Assembly (NCBI GenBank): GCA_018340375.1
Contig: JAFFJZ010000004.1
Location: forward strand, 47,904,001 to 47,968,000
Length of the DNA stretch: 64,000 bases
From: Gonatopus flavifemur
Lineage: Eukaryota > Arthropoda > Insecta > Hymenoptera > Dryinidae
Reading direction: 5' to 3'
Shown here: in pieces, positions 35,728 to 47,095 of the stretch
Layout: each line of letters opens with the position of its first letter
Position numbering within the stretch: the first letter of the stretch is position 1
The notes under the pieces: generated by a model
Database searches by the model: none
What the model saw: the letters and a program-made list of their open reading frames with translations, nothing else
Told to the model about the DNA's origin: nothing
Translations under genes and position numbers: made by a program

Positions 35728-36774
35728 TTAGGTGTGCAACTAAATTCTCGCTGTTTATCAATAGATGCCTCCAGCGGTAAATGCTGGTCGATTTTGACAT
35801 ACCCAAAACGTCATGAACCAAGCTTAGACATATGGTAAATAAACCGCGTTGACACGTGAGTGATTTTGACTTGGCGTCATATGCTTTTGATTGTGTGAAA
35901 ATGTGTGATTTTGTGCCCAATAATCGTCATTTGCGGAAACTGTTGATTTCCTCATTTCATTCGAAGGAAACGGTAGCTGAAGCGCATCGAGAGCTCCAAA
36001 AAGTTTACGGAGATAAACTCTCCGTAACTCTGCTCCGAGTGAAACAACGCGTCGAAATTGATTTCGTCGCTTCAAAGACGGTGATTTAGATGTTGACGAC
36101 CGTTCGCGTAAAGGAAAGCCAAAAAAATTCGAAGACGCTGAATTGGAGGCATAAAGCCACCTCCAAAAACAGCTTGTTTCAGCATTAGGAGTTATCCGCA
36201 AAGCCATTTCCAAGCAACTGCATGCGTTAGGAATGATTCAAAAGCAAGTAACTCGGGTTCCTTATGAGTTGAAGCCAAGGGACGTGGAGCGTCGTTTTCT
36301 CACTTGTGAAGAATTGCTCCAGCGGCAAAAAAAATGGGTTTTCTTGATCGCATCATGACGAGTGATGAAAAATAGATTCATTACACCAACCCATAGAAAA
36401 GAAAGTCATGGGGACTACCCAGTCATGCTTCTACGTCATCGGCTCGGCTGAATATTCATGCTGCGAAGGTTATGCTGTGTATTTGGTGCCGCCATATTCC
36501 CCAGATATTGCGCTGTCCGATTATCACTTTTTCTGTTCCATGGCACATGGTCTGACTCATCAGCAGTTCCAACCTATATGAAGACATGAAAAAATGGCTT
36601 GATCCATGGATAGCCTCAAAAGACACTTTTTATCGTAACGGTATTTGAGCTCTGCTAGAAAGATGGATAAAATTGTACCCAGCAATACTTTGAATGATTC
36701 ATTTGTAACAATTTTGTTACAATACAGTTACATTTTTAAGAAAAAAAACACTGAGAACTTAGTTACGCACCTAA
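35728..36774 (+). mobile_element. Mariner transposon 3, internally deleted
   Basis: Ends TTAGGTGTGCAACTA / TAGTTACGCACCTAA with TA at 35726..35727 and 36775..36776. Length 1,047 bp, about 250 bp short of a normal mariner. Confidence 0.9.
35901..36700 (+). pseudogene. Mariner transposase remnant
   Basis: ATG near 35901 gives MCDFVPNNRHLRKLLISSFH (N-terminal HTH), followed by QKQVTRVPYELKPRDVERRF, and later YSPDIALSDYHFFCSMAHGL carrying the third catalytic Asp. The stretch with the second catalytic Asp (HDNA-type motif) is missing, and there are many frameshifts and stops. Related to mariner 2 more than to mariner 1. Confidence 0.85.
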
Positions 36775-36776
36775 TA

Positions 36777-36998
36777 CTATAATAAATTAATGCGAAACAA
36801 TGAATTTATGCTCCAACTAAACGCTGTGATTCCTGAATAGATTCAACAAAAAGTATTCCTCGCTTTTTTTCACTCTTTGATTAATTTGTCAATATTATTC
36901 GCACGACAAAATCCTCCCCTATGAGACTTTTCCATTCACAGGTGGTTTTTGATTATACATTGTTCAAATATGGTTTATATGATTTTAATTTTTTTCAG
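36777..36998 (+). other. Intron-like DNA upstream of the candidate host exon
   Basis: Ends in a T-rich tract and TTTTTTTCAG immediately before 36999. Confidence 0.45.
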
Positions 36999-37144
36999 AA
37001 GTTCCCCCAAACCGAGAATGATGGTATGTGGGTCCCCTCCATCGCAAAGTCCTACAGCGAGTATGGTTGTTACACCTACAACCACACCTGGTGGCGATGT
37101 GGACACCGAACTACATACGTTTAGAGAAGCTATTGCATTATCTG
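36999..37144 (+). CDS. Candidate host-gene internal exon
   Basis: 146-bp block bounded by a polypyrimidine tract plus CAG (ends 36998) and a GTGAGA donor (37145). One frame is open throughout and reads SSPKPRMMVCGSPPSQSPTA followed by a Thr/Pro-rich stretch and TELHTFREAIALS; its base composition is GC-richer than anything nearby. No transposon family match is apparent. The Ser/Pro/Thr-rich content suggests a disordered linker. I do not recognise the protein. It is the only feature that looks like an ordinary host exon, implying a host gene on the plus strand with long repeat-filled introns. Confidence 0.5.
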
Positions 37145-37442
37145 GTGAGATGTGAATAAGATAATAAAAAAATGTTGTCACAGTAGGTTCATTTTATGGC
37201 CCAGAAAAAAAGACATGAAAAATCGAAAGTACATTATTGCAGAAACGTATGATTCCCCTCTATAGATATTGTTTATGTATCAACTTGTTTATATTTCGTA
37301 AGATATTGAAAACCATTCATGTGGAATCTTATGAAATCCCATGATGCAGAAAAACATATGTTGTTTTAAGATACTTTTGTAGAGTCATTCTTCAAACATT
37401 TTGAAATGTTACTGTAATCATATTCAAAACGCAAAAATAGTC

Positions 37443-37950
37443 TTTGATTCAAGACATCACGTGTTTCCCCTACGAAAATATATATGAGCAGAGTAGATGT
37501 TTTATATATATGAAGAAATATATATGAAAATGTTTATTATTTATATTGCACATATATTCAAAATAAATCACTCTCGGCCGCATTTTATGTAAGCCTTGCA
37601 TATATACATTGAACATGCTGAATAGATATGAGATGGAAATATCACATACATGTATAATCCGCATGTCTAATATAGATTCTTTCAATTCAGAGGGGAAATA
37701 AATGCTCTGAAAAAACATTATAACACAAAATTCGTGACCGAATGAAGTCACAAAATACCCTACCTTCAATACTGACTATTGACATCTGAAAATTGACGAT
37801 CTCAAGTGATTAACAATTCACTTTTGTAAGAAGGTGATTGTATATATTTTTTGTGAGAGAAATCACTCTGAACTTCCCATCTTACCTCCATTCTTTAAAC
37901 GCCATGTGAATTATGAAAATCTTGAACATAAAATCCAACAGTATGCATAT
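37443..37950 (-). repeat. 3' remnant of TNP2-like element B family, part 1
   Basis: Reverse complement matches 54040..54600 closely, including GATTATACATGTATGTGATA and TATCTATTCAGCATGTT. With 41589..41670 it forms one copy of the same repeat, split by the transposon at 37955..41584. Confidence 0.7.
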
Positions 37951-38467
37951 ATATATGAGTAATTCCACGTCAACTGGGACAGCTACGGAACCTGATGTCT
38001 TTAAAAACCCGTGGCTTTTTTTTATATGTTCTATACCGATACAGAACACCACTGATTTTGTTTCAGATTTTTATAATGATCATTTTGCGAGTTATGGACA
38101 ATCGAAAATTTCAAAAAATCGATCGAACGCTCTCATTCAAATATCAATATTTCTGGTTCTATTGGACTTACGGAAATCCGGTTCCACTCATTTGAAACTC
38201 TTGAAATGTACTTTCGTTATAAATTTTTCATGTTCTATAAAAGTTCAAAATTCAATGATTATTTAAACAATTCAACTTTAAAATCGATTTTCAACTAACT
38301 TTACACCCTTGGAAAATTTTGAAGAAAATATGAGCGTATTCCTCGTTAAATTTCCTACGAAATATGTGAATTTGAGGATGGAGAACGAATGGACACTGAT
38401 GCAAACGAATAGAAATTCATTGCGCCATTGATGCCGCTCATGATATGCGTACCAAGGGGATTATGAT

Positions 38468-38634
38468 CAGAGTTGCCAGATGAGCTCCAACGCTCAGGGG
38501 AAGAGTACCCCTACCATCACTTCATGTATATAATAGTCGTAAGTCTTGGTAAGTAACACTTACAACACATACATATATGAGGTGATGGTGGGGGTACATT
38601 TCCCCTCAGCGTCGGAGCTCATCTGTCAGCTCTG
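38468..38634. mobile_element. hAT-type MITE (167 bp)
   Basis: Ends CAGAGTTGCCAGATGAGCTC / complement, perfect 8-bp duplication ATTATGAT (38460..38467 and 38635..38642). It sits just inside the left TIR of the 37955..41584 element. Confidence 0.9.
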
Positions 38635-38714
38635 ATTATGATAGGACATTGTTACAAGGAAATCAAATTAATCATATCTCGTCAAATATTGAAGCAATTT
38701 TGATGAAATGTTTT

Positions 38715-40884
38715 TTATTTGCATATATGAATCGTAACAAATTCAGTAGCGGCTGAAAATCTTTTTGTTTTTAGTTTTCGTTGTGATACAGGTTCTACAA
38801 AATGTAATGAAAGTGTTCCACGGACAGTCTTCGTTTCTTGAAATCGAGCTTGTAAGATGATATCTTCTTCATGGTACTCTTTATTCGTGCAATAACAAAT
38901 ATCGATATTTTTGATATCTGGATTATTTTCAATCCAGTCGAAGAACTTACTCGGTGTGTTGATGGGATCCTGACGGGGCTTCATGCTGGCTTTCGCAACC
39001 AATCTCGTGAGCGTCCCTCCGATGCCGTCACATGGGCCCTTTCCATGCGCCGTCGCAAAAAAATGCCATTCAGCTGGCACCCCAAAATCTTCTTCATGAT
39101 GACAGAGGTTTATGAAATTCTTTTTGTTTTTATATTGAGCATTAGCTCCGTCCGAGAAATGAATTATTTTTCGCACCCGACGAATCTTCCTCTTCAAATA
39201 TATCATCAATTCTCGTTGAAATAGGTGAACGGCAATTGTGTCATGCTTCAAACATTCTGAGATCGCGACAAAATTCTTGTGTCTTATTTCTCCATTCTCT
39301 TCGTAATAGATAACGAACGGATGTAATGTTACTTGGTCGTTATTCCAATGTATTCCCTGAACGGCATCTTGGATCATAAATGCATAATTTTCGGAGAAGT
39401 CGCAGATAATTGGACACTCTCCGGTTTTCAAATCATTCTTTCGCTTTGAAAAGAAAATCGATTGCTGTTCGGCAATGAATGCATGGGTGACCAGTCCATC
39501 GAGCTTCACGCACAATTTCTCCGAGAACTCCTGTACAGGTGTTTGCATCATCTCCAGATTTGTTCGATCAACTGATGCCCATTGTCTGTACGTTACGGTG
39601 TCTCGAAACTCATTCTCGAATAAATCTTGCAACTCCTCTTCCAAATTCGATGTACCAGGACAGTTAATGCAGTTTTTCAAATGGCAGTCGACTGTTGGTG
39701 GATTGCATAACATTCGAGTCAAGCAGTCCTCATAGTTCCGTACTGGCTGTGATGTGTTGGATGTAAGATGAGCTATCCTTGCACCATCAATCATCAATTT
39801 CACATTCTCATGGGTAACACAAACGCAAACATAATGAGTTCCACTCGATCCAGGGAGTACACACTGTTTCCTTCAGATTAGTGAGTAATAATCTTTTCTG
39901 CTTCTGAATTTTCTGCCCATCCTCATTTATGGTAACGTAGTTTTTTTCCCCAGGAATAACACGACTTGTATCGTCAGATGTATAAAAATCTCTGATTTGT
40001 TTTGCAACATGTTCCGATAATCTTTTGCCTAATTTTTCATCGGATTCTGACAAAATACCACAGTTCTTAGCTCATTTATTCGGAATGGTAATCATGCGAT
40101 TAGAAGCACCAAAATTTACACGAATTTTACTAAAAGGCCAATCTTCGGAGATGGTTAAAATTTGAATTTTTAGAGCTCTATCAGTTGTGTTGTGGGAACA
40201 TTCTTCCAATTTTTCAATAATTTTTATTTCTGCATCATCCACTTGTGAATTCCTATCGTCTTGTACGTTGAAAACTTTCTTACGTAATACGTCGCTCACA
40301 TTCATGAACTTCTCTCGTGGATACTTCTGTTGGAACAGTTTTTTCTTTCTGATTGGAGAGACACCAAATTGTGTTAGACTCTCATTTAGTGCACTAACAC
40401 TGACAGAAAATGATCCTGATGACATGTCACTCAAATTTGTTGAAACACTGCCACTATCCTCATTGTCATGATAAATCCTTGAAGGTCCAGCATCGTCAAT
40501 CCTCGAGGGTAGTGTGTTACCGCTTTTTAAATTTTTACCGGAAATCCTCGAGGGTCCAGCACTATCACTCGATGGCAATGCAGTTCCACTGAGTTCGTTT
40601 TTATTCAATCGGCTCACAAATCTTAACCGACAGGAATCACAAATTTTTTATTTCTGTGACAATGACGGATGCGTTTTCAATAAACTGTTCATAATCCTGG
40701 AAGGTACAGGTCTTAGGTGTTTTTGCGACTTTTTTCCATGTTTTTCCAGTTTAAACGGATTGCAATAATAATCGAAACGTCCTTCCAATTTCCTGGAGGC
40801 AATCATCTTCGCACGCACAAAATTCGACTCCGTGGGGGTTTCAAAATTTGACGAACGTCCGACTGGACCAAGCGTTGAATGCAA
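38715..40884 (-). pseudogene. Transposase-like gene of the long-TIR element
   Basis: Minus-strand frame of about 700 codons with breaks. N-terminus: basic region and a Cys pair (CDSCRLRF), then a Ser-rich linker; a TGA near 40072 and a deletion/frameshift near 39850 (before GSSGTHYVCVCVTHENVKLM) interrupt it. The C-terminal half has HLKNCINCPG (Cys cluster), CDFSENYAFMIQDAVQGIHW, FSDGANAQYKNKKNFINLCH and WHFFATAHGKGPCDGIGGT, conserved in a widespread arthropod family of unnamed transposon proteins; the Asp and His residues there could be catalytic. The function as transposase is inference from context (centred between TIRs). Confidence 0.65.
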
Positions 40885-41588
40885 AGTGGTATGAACATGA
40901 AAACAATCAGTGAATCATACGACACAGTGTACTTCTAGGTTAACAGGCACCGTAGAGAGGGTCGTCTCAGCCTGCTGTTTTCAATTCAATGCTCAACGAT
41001 TAAGGGAACCTGCTTCTGTCGGAAAATGACCTGCGAAAGATACCACTGAAGAGGATGCCTATTACGGGACTTAATAATATAACGTTAGCGTGAGGCAGCG
41101 AGTGATGGAACGAATTTATTTTCGTTTGTATCAGTGTCCATCCGTTCTCCATCCTCAAATTCACATATTCCGTAGGAAATTTAACGAGGAATACGCTCAT
41201 ATTTTTTTCAAAATTTTCCAAGGGTGTGAAGTTAGTTAAAAATCGATTCTAAAGTTAAATTGTTTGCTAATCATCGAATTTTGAACCTTTATAGAACATG
41301 AAAAATTTATAACGAAAGTACATTTCAAGAGTTTCAAATGAGTGGAACCGGGATTCCGTAAGTCCAATAGAACCAGAAATATTGATATTTGAATGAGGGC
41401 GTTCGATCGATTTTTTGGAATTTTCAATTGTCCATAACTTGCAAAATGATTATTATACAAATCTGAAAAAAATTACAAGTCGTATTCTAGTAATATGGAA
41501 CTCATATAAGACTTTACAACTGAATCGGAGACATCAAGGTCAAATTTTACCGAAATTCGTCCCGCTTGACATGGAATTACTCATATAT

Positions 41589-41980
41589 ACATATACAATG
41601 ATTTTCTTTGTATTTATATACATACATATTTGTGAATACATGAGCAACACAGAATATAATACGGAATAAGATGCATGTTTCCAAAATTTCAATTAGTATA
41701 TTCATTATAAACATGGATTTTTTTCAATCAATGTTGTTTGGTATCATCACACACATCATCCTCTGAAACATCTTCCCGTCGCGACGGAGGGAACATAATT
41801 TTACATCAATTCCCTGACCGAATCCTCCGTTTTTGAAGGCCTTGGAGAACTGAGACATAACTGCATCTGAAAAAGGCATAAGGAATGTGGGGTATTTGAA
41901 TTGATAAGAATATACAAGGTATTCCGAAATTGACTCTGAACTTTTTAGGAGCTGATTCTTAAGACGGAAACAAGACACTT
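41589..41980 (-). repeat. Remnant of TNP2-like element B family, part 2
   Basis: 41589..41672 matches 53895..53970 inverted (CTTATTCCGTATTATATTCT). The neighbouring minus frame 41724..41978 (FKYPTFLMPFSDAVMSQFSK) looks protein-like but is unrecognised and frameshifted near its end. Part 2 joins part 1 (37443..37950) across the inserted transposon. Confidence 0.55.
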
Positions 41981-41984
41981 TTTT

Positions 41985-42870
41985 TCTTTGATGTCATGCC
42001 ATAGTAAGCTTTGTGATTATGGATGGATGTGAAGGCGGGACTTACAAATAATTCGTCCGGTCGTAAGATTAATAATATTTCCAATAATGCGATATAGAAA
42101 TAAATCAAATACACCACAAACACCACAAGGCCAGAGACCGTGCGGTAAGCATAGGCGACTCGTAGCGCACCGAGTCGTTGAACTCGCTTGAGTTGCGCTC
42201 TGCAGCTCTCCTTCTCCGTGGCATGCCCCCAGATCTCGGCCCTGTAAAGGAGGACCGAGTTGACCGTGGACATCAACATCCGCCGTTTGCTCGACTTGGG
42301 GCCACCAACGTTCGCCATCAGTCTGCTAAGAGCTGTGACCTTCTTAGCGACTTTGTCGGCAGCCCCCTAAATGTGGTCCCGGAAACTGAGCCTCCGGTTC
42401 ATGATGAGGCACAAGTACCGTGCCGCGGGCTTTGACTCCACTGCCTCTTGCCCCACCCGCAGAAGAAGGATAGCAGGGATCCTCTTCTTCGTGAGAACAA
42501 CCACGATCTGCGTGTTGCCAAAAGCTACACATCAGACAGCCCATGATTCCTCATCCAGGTTCCGATGCGACGCATCGCCTAGTTCAGTACTAGCTGGGCT
42601 CGCTTGACGTCGCGTGCTTCAATGAGTAGGCTAACGTCGTCAGCGAACCCAACCAGTATGGACTCATCGGGTATCTCCAACCTCAGCAGGTCATTGTAGG
42701 CGACGTTCCACAGAACGGGGCCTAAAATGGACCTCTGCGCCGCCCCCGACGTGATCGTGGTCCTCTCCCAATCCACGGTTGTCTCATATATGAGAGCACG
42801 GTCCTGCAAATAGTGGTCCACCATCCTGAGAAGGTACCGAGCGGGGTACCCAAGGTGGTCCTCAATGATA
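41985..42870 (-). pseudogene. R1-type non-LTR reverse transcriptase fragment
   Basis: Minus strand in three frames: GAAQRSILGPVLWNVAYNDL and GFADDVSLLIEA (catalytic FADD motif, residues of the RT palm), then SKRRMLMSTVNSVLLYRAEI with RLGALRVAYAYRTVSGLV, the thumb/C-terminal pattern of R1-clade elements. Frameshifts near 42580 and 42350 break it. The endonuclease and 3' end are missing. The sequence is more GC-rich than its surroundings. Confidence 0.8.
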
Positions 42871-42947
42871 ATATGATTAATGATAATAATGAAAATGATA
42901 AATAATAATAACAATGATAATAATATTGATAATAATCACATCCATTG
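42870..42947. repeat. AATAAT/GATAAT low-complexity tract
   Basis: Imperfect repeats of ATAATAATGATAA immediately 5' (minus sense) of the R1 fragment. Confidence 0.7.
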
Positions 42948-43195
42948 AGGTGATACCAGCGGCCTCTGACGATGCAACCCGAGCCAAATATTTTCTGACG
43001 AATCATTCGAAAATAACGCAATAAAAGGAAAATACCGCTCTGTACAGACCATCTGTATTCATTGAAGAAGGTCTGTATAAAGCGATATTTTGATTTCATT
43101 TCTTCATTTTCGAGTAATTTGTAAGAATAGTTTTGGTTGTGTCCTTTTCCAACCAATGGATCTGGTTACATCCTCAGGGGTCGCTGGTATCACCT
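42948..43195. mobile_element. MITE with AGGTGATACCAGCG ends
   Basis: AGGTGATACCAGCGGCCTCT at the left is mirrored at 43195 (GTCGCTGGTATCACCT); inner GGTCTGTATAAAGCG / CGCTCTGTACAGACC arms add to the hairpin. No target duplication recognised. Confidence 0.65.
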
Positions 43196-43963
43196 TAAAA
43201 GTGAATAATCCGTTGCTGTGATAAAAATTTTCCAAACACATCGATCAACCAGTGATGCAAGCATTTGACGTTTCCTAACAGAATTCACTAATCGTATATT
43301 TCCATTGAATAGAATAACCAATCAGAGCAAAAAAATACTTGTGCTTGTGTCATTGTGATCAACTGCATCATAATTATCATGTATACTCCTTACCTGAAAT
43401 ATACACGATATAGGCGTCCTAAAGTTTCCATCCACTTTCAGATCTCTTCCTGATATCACTCCACTCCACTGCATAAACTTCATTCGACGCAAAATCATCA
43501 GTTTCATATTGATCATAATTTCAATTTTTTATCCACTCGATAGGGATTCCTGGTGTATAAGTCTTTTGATCGATTCCATTACATCATTTCAACAAAGCTA
43601 ATTTCGCCCCATGGTGTTCATCCCCACGAATAACAAAAGGAATAATTGAATTATTTTGGCATGACATATGAAAATTCGTAATACCATACATATCAAAACC
43701 TTGAAGATCACTTGAAATTGTGTCTTCCTTATCAGTGCGCCGAATTTGTGAAAATTTAGTTTTGGCACCAATGTTTTATGAACTTTGAATTCTGTAGTAA
43801 ATGTATCTTCGTCGTTGAACGTTGTAATCGTTGCCATAACGTTCGATAATAATCGAGTATGCAATCATTGTTCGTTCATACTTATCTAAGAGAATTATTG
43901 ATAGTTTGCAATGGAAATAAGGAGCAGGGGTGAATTCGTCGAACAAACGGTTCGCCCAAAAGA
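43196..43963. other. No gene recognised
   Basis: Minus frames 43322..43516 and 43598..43976 are short and overlapping. One (DEDTFTTEFKVHKTLVPKL) looks protein-like, but I cannot place it. Confidence 0.35.
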
Positions 43964-44030
43964 CATAATTTGACAATCGCTAGTCATTCCTAGTGATTAC
44001 TGAAGAATGACTAGCGATTGTCAAATAATG
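43964..44030. repeat. 67-bp hairpin
   Basis: TTTGACAATCGCTAGTCATT and its exact complement are separated by about 12 bp. It could be a tiny MITE. Confidence 0.7.
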
Positions 44031-45864
44031 TTTATTCGGCAAATCCAGCTTGTACCGAAATAAAGTTACAGTTTGACGTTTATCATCATCATCATGAAGT
44101 AATCAGTCTCATGACTGGTTTGATGAAATCCTCCAACCCTGTCTATTATCCGCAAACCGCTTAACTTCTGCATATCTACGACAACCCTTATCTTGTATAA
44201 TTTGCTTCATATAACTTAATCTAGGTCTACCTCTTCGAGTTTGACCATTCATTTTCCCTTCCAATATTGTTTTCAATAAGCTATCATGCCTTAATGTGTT
44301 CCCTATCAGATTACTTCTTCTTTTCACGATGTGTTTCAAAAGATTTCTTTCTTCATTTATCTGCTCGAGTACTTCTTCATTTTTGACTTTGTCTATCCAT
44401 TTTATTCTGAGCATCCTCCTATAATACCACATTTCGAAAGCTTCAAGTCTTCGTTGATTAGTTTTCCCCATTGTCCAAGTTTCGCAACCATATAATGCTG
44501 TGCTCCAAACGTAACTCTTCGAGAATTTCTTCCTTACTGCTAAGCTAATATTCTTGGAACATAGTAACTGTTTCTTTTGGTGGAAAGCCTGTTTCCCTTG
44601 TGCTATTCTTGCTCTTATATCTCTTTCGCTTTTACCGTTCTCTGTAATTATGCTTCCTAGATATTTGAATTCTTTCACCTGTTCAATTGTCTCGGTATCT
44701 ATTTTGATTTCCGATCTTCTTGATGTTTTCGCTGTTGTACAAATCATGAATTTTGTTTTGTCCTTATTTATATTCATACAATATTTGTCTAGTAATATTT
44801 TTTTCATAGTGTTGATAGTATTTTCTAACTCAGCACCACTCGTAGCTAATATAGCTATGTCATCCGCGAATCTCAACATGCTTACATTTTCACCTTGAAT
44901 CTGTAATTTTAATGGCACTTGCTCCTTCACTTCGTTCATCGCTTCTTCTATATACAAATTGAAAATCAGTGGCGATAGTGAGCATCTTTGTCTCACCCCT
45001 CTTCCAATTTGTGCTTCTGCTTTTTGACCTTCTATTTCTATTATTGCGGTTTGATTCTTATATAATTCATATATTAGTGTCCTATCCATGAAATTAATTC
45101 CTACCTCCTTCAAAATCATAAACATCTTCTACCAATCAACATTATCGAATGCTTTTTGTATATCTACAAAACCTATATACACAGACTTTTTTAACTCTAG
45201 ACTTTTCTCTACTATTATTCTCAGTGCTAATATTGCTTCCCGCGTTCCCCTATTTTTCCTGAAACCGAACTGATCTTCTGCTAATCTACTTTCCATTTTA
45301 TTATATTATATGATTTTTGTCAGTATTTTCGAGGCATCTGGAGTCAAACTAATCGTTCTGTAGTTCTCGCATTTGTCTGCTCCTTGTTTTTTTGGAATCG
45401 TGACAATTTTATTCTTCTGGAAATCTTCCGGTACTTCGCCTATTTCGTACATATCTCTGACCAATTCAAACAGTGCGTCACGAGTTCTCTGACTGGAGGC
45501 TTCGATAAGGTCCGCACTTATGCCATCTGTTCCTGGCGCTTTATTATTTTTCAATTCTTTCAAAGCCCTGTCGAATTCTGATGTCAAAATTGAATCTCCC
45601 AATTCTCCATCGATATCTTCCTCTCTCTCTAAAAATCCTATATTATCGCTCCCTTTATACAGATCTTCTGAATGATTAATCCATTGTTCTATTTTTTCCT
45701 CCGTTCTCATCAAATGTCTCCCTAGAGAATTTCTAATCTTACTGCTTCTAGATTTCATCTGTTTAAAAAATCTCTTAACCATCCTATATGCCTCATCAAT
45801 TTTCCAACCATTGTTCTTTTGCTCTCCTTGATTCTCTGGTTATTTTATTCCTCAGTGCCTTGTA

Positions 45865-46077
45865 CACAGAAAAAAAAACTATCTTGTATCAAGACAATAT
45901 TGTTTTCATCATATATGAAACACGGATTTTCTCAGTTCAATGCAATTTGCTTTGAATCAAACACAGGAAAAAACTAAATTCTTGATCCAAAGCAAATTGC
46001 ATTGAACTGAGACAATCCGTGTTTTATATATAACGAAAACAATATTTTCTTGATACAAGATAGTTTTTTTTTCTGTG
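45865..46077. mobile_element. TA-flanked MITE (213 bp) in the RTE ORF
   Basis: Ends CACAGAAAAAAAAACTATC / complement with TA at 45863..45864 and 46078..46079. Removing it reads QQTYKALRNKI without a break, so the insertion site is verified by the ORF itself. Confidence 0.92.
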
Positions 46078-46829
46078 TATGTCTGCTGGTCTTGTTCACT
46101 ATTCTTATTCTTGTATTTCCTCCTACCATTAATTAAATCGAGAATTTCTTCTGTTATCCATGGTTTCTCAGGCTCTATCCCATTGTTCTTCAAAATTTCA
46201 TCTGCACATTGCTCTATGTTCGCCTTCATATTTGTCCATCTACTCTCTATTTCCAAGTCTTTCTCTTGTCGATCCTGCAATTTTTCGTCCAACATCACTT
46301 TGAATGCCTCCCGTGTTTCTCCTTGTTTGAGATTCTTCAAATTTCATCTTTTCTGCATTCTCCTTTTCTTTTTCAGAGCTTTGGATTTCAGAGAACATTT
46401 CATGAGCAACATATTGTGATTACTATCTATATCCGCGCCTGGATAAGTTTTACAGCTTCTCATTTGGTTTCTAAATCTTTGTTTTACTAATATGTAATCA
46501 ATTTGATATCTTGCTATATCTCCTGGCATTTTCCAAGTATAGATTCTTCTTGGATGATTTCTGAATAATCCGTTGGTAATAACTACTCTATGGCTTTCAC
46601 AGAATTCGATTAAACGTTGTCTTATTTCATTTCTTTTTCCTAACGGAAAATCTCCTATTATGTTGCCCTCTTTTCCCTGCCCTACTACCGTATTCCAGTC
46701 GCCTATGATCATTAAATTTTCTTCTCCCTTCACATATTCTATCACTAACAGTGTCTACCGGTTTTGTTATAACTCTGACCATCATTACGCGTTCGTTATA
46801 TTGCAAATAATTTTCTATCCTATTCCCTA

Positions 46830-47095
46830 CACTGAGAAAACAGATATCTTGAAAAATACCATAATTTATGGATTTTCAGTGCTGGTCTGACCCGAGTCGG
46901 AATATTCACTTGCATGAATCTCTAAAAGTACCATAATTTCTTGGACTTTTTGAGATAAGTATGGTACCTTCCGTATAAAAGTCCAAGACATTATGGTACT
47001 TTTAGAGGTTTTTTCAGGTAAATATTTAGACTCGGTCAGACCAGCGCAGAAAATCCATAAATTATGGTACTTTTTAAGATACCTTTTTTTCCGTG
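46830..47095. mobile_element. TA-flanked palindromic MITE (266 bp) in the RTE ORF
   Basis: Ends CACTGAGAAAACAG / TTTTTTTCCGTG, TA at 46828..46829 and 47096..47097. Same arm plan as 35153..35386. Confidence 0.88.

Larger units (their letters stand above)
37955..41584 (-). mobile_element. 3.6-kb DNA transposon with ~480-bp TIRs (Sola-like?)
   Basis: Left TIR 37955..~38440 and right TIR ~41100..41584 are reverse complements with ends ATGAGTAATTCCA. A 4-bp ATAT occurs on both sides (37951..37954 and 41585..41588), though the flank is low complexity. The homologous stretch at 53960..54060 lacks this element, confirming the insertion. Long TIRs and a 4-bp duplication would fit the Sola superfamily, but that is a guess. 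Confidence 0.75.

Noticed and set aside
42178..42435. Plus-strand ORF opposite the R1 fragment
   Set aside because: Shadow of the GC-rich R1 coding strand.
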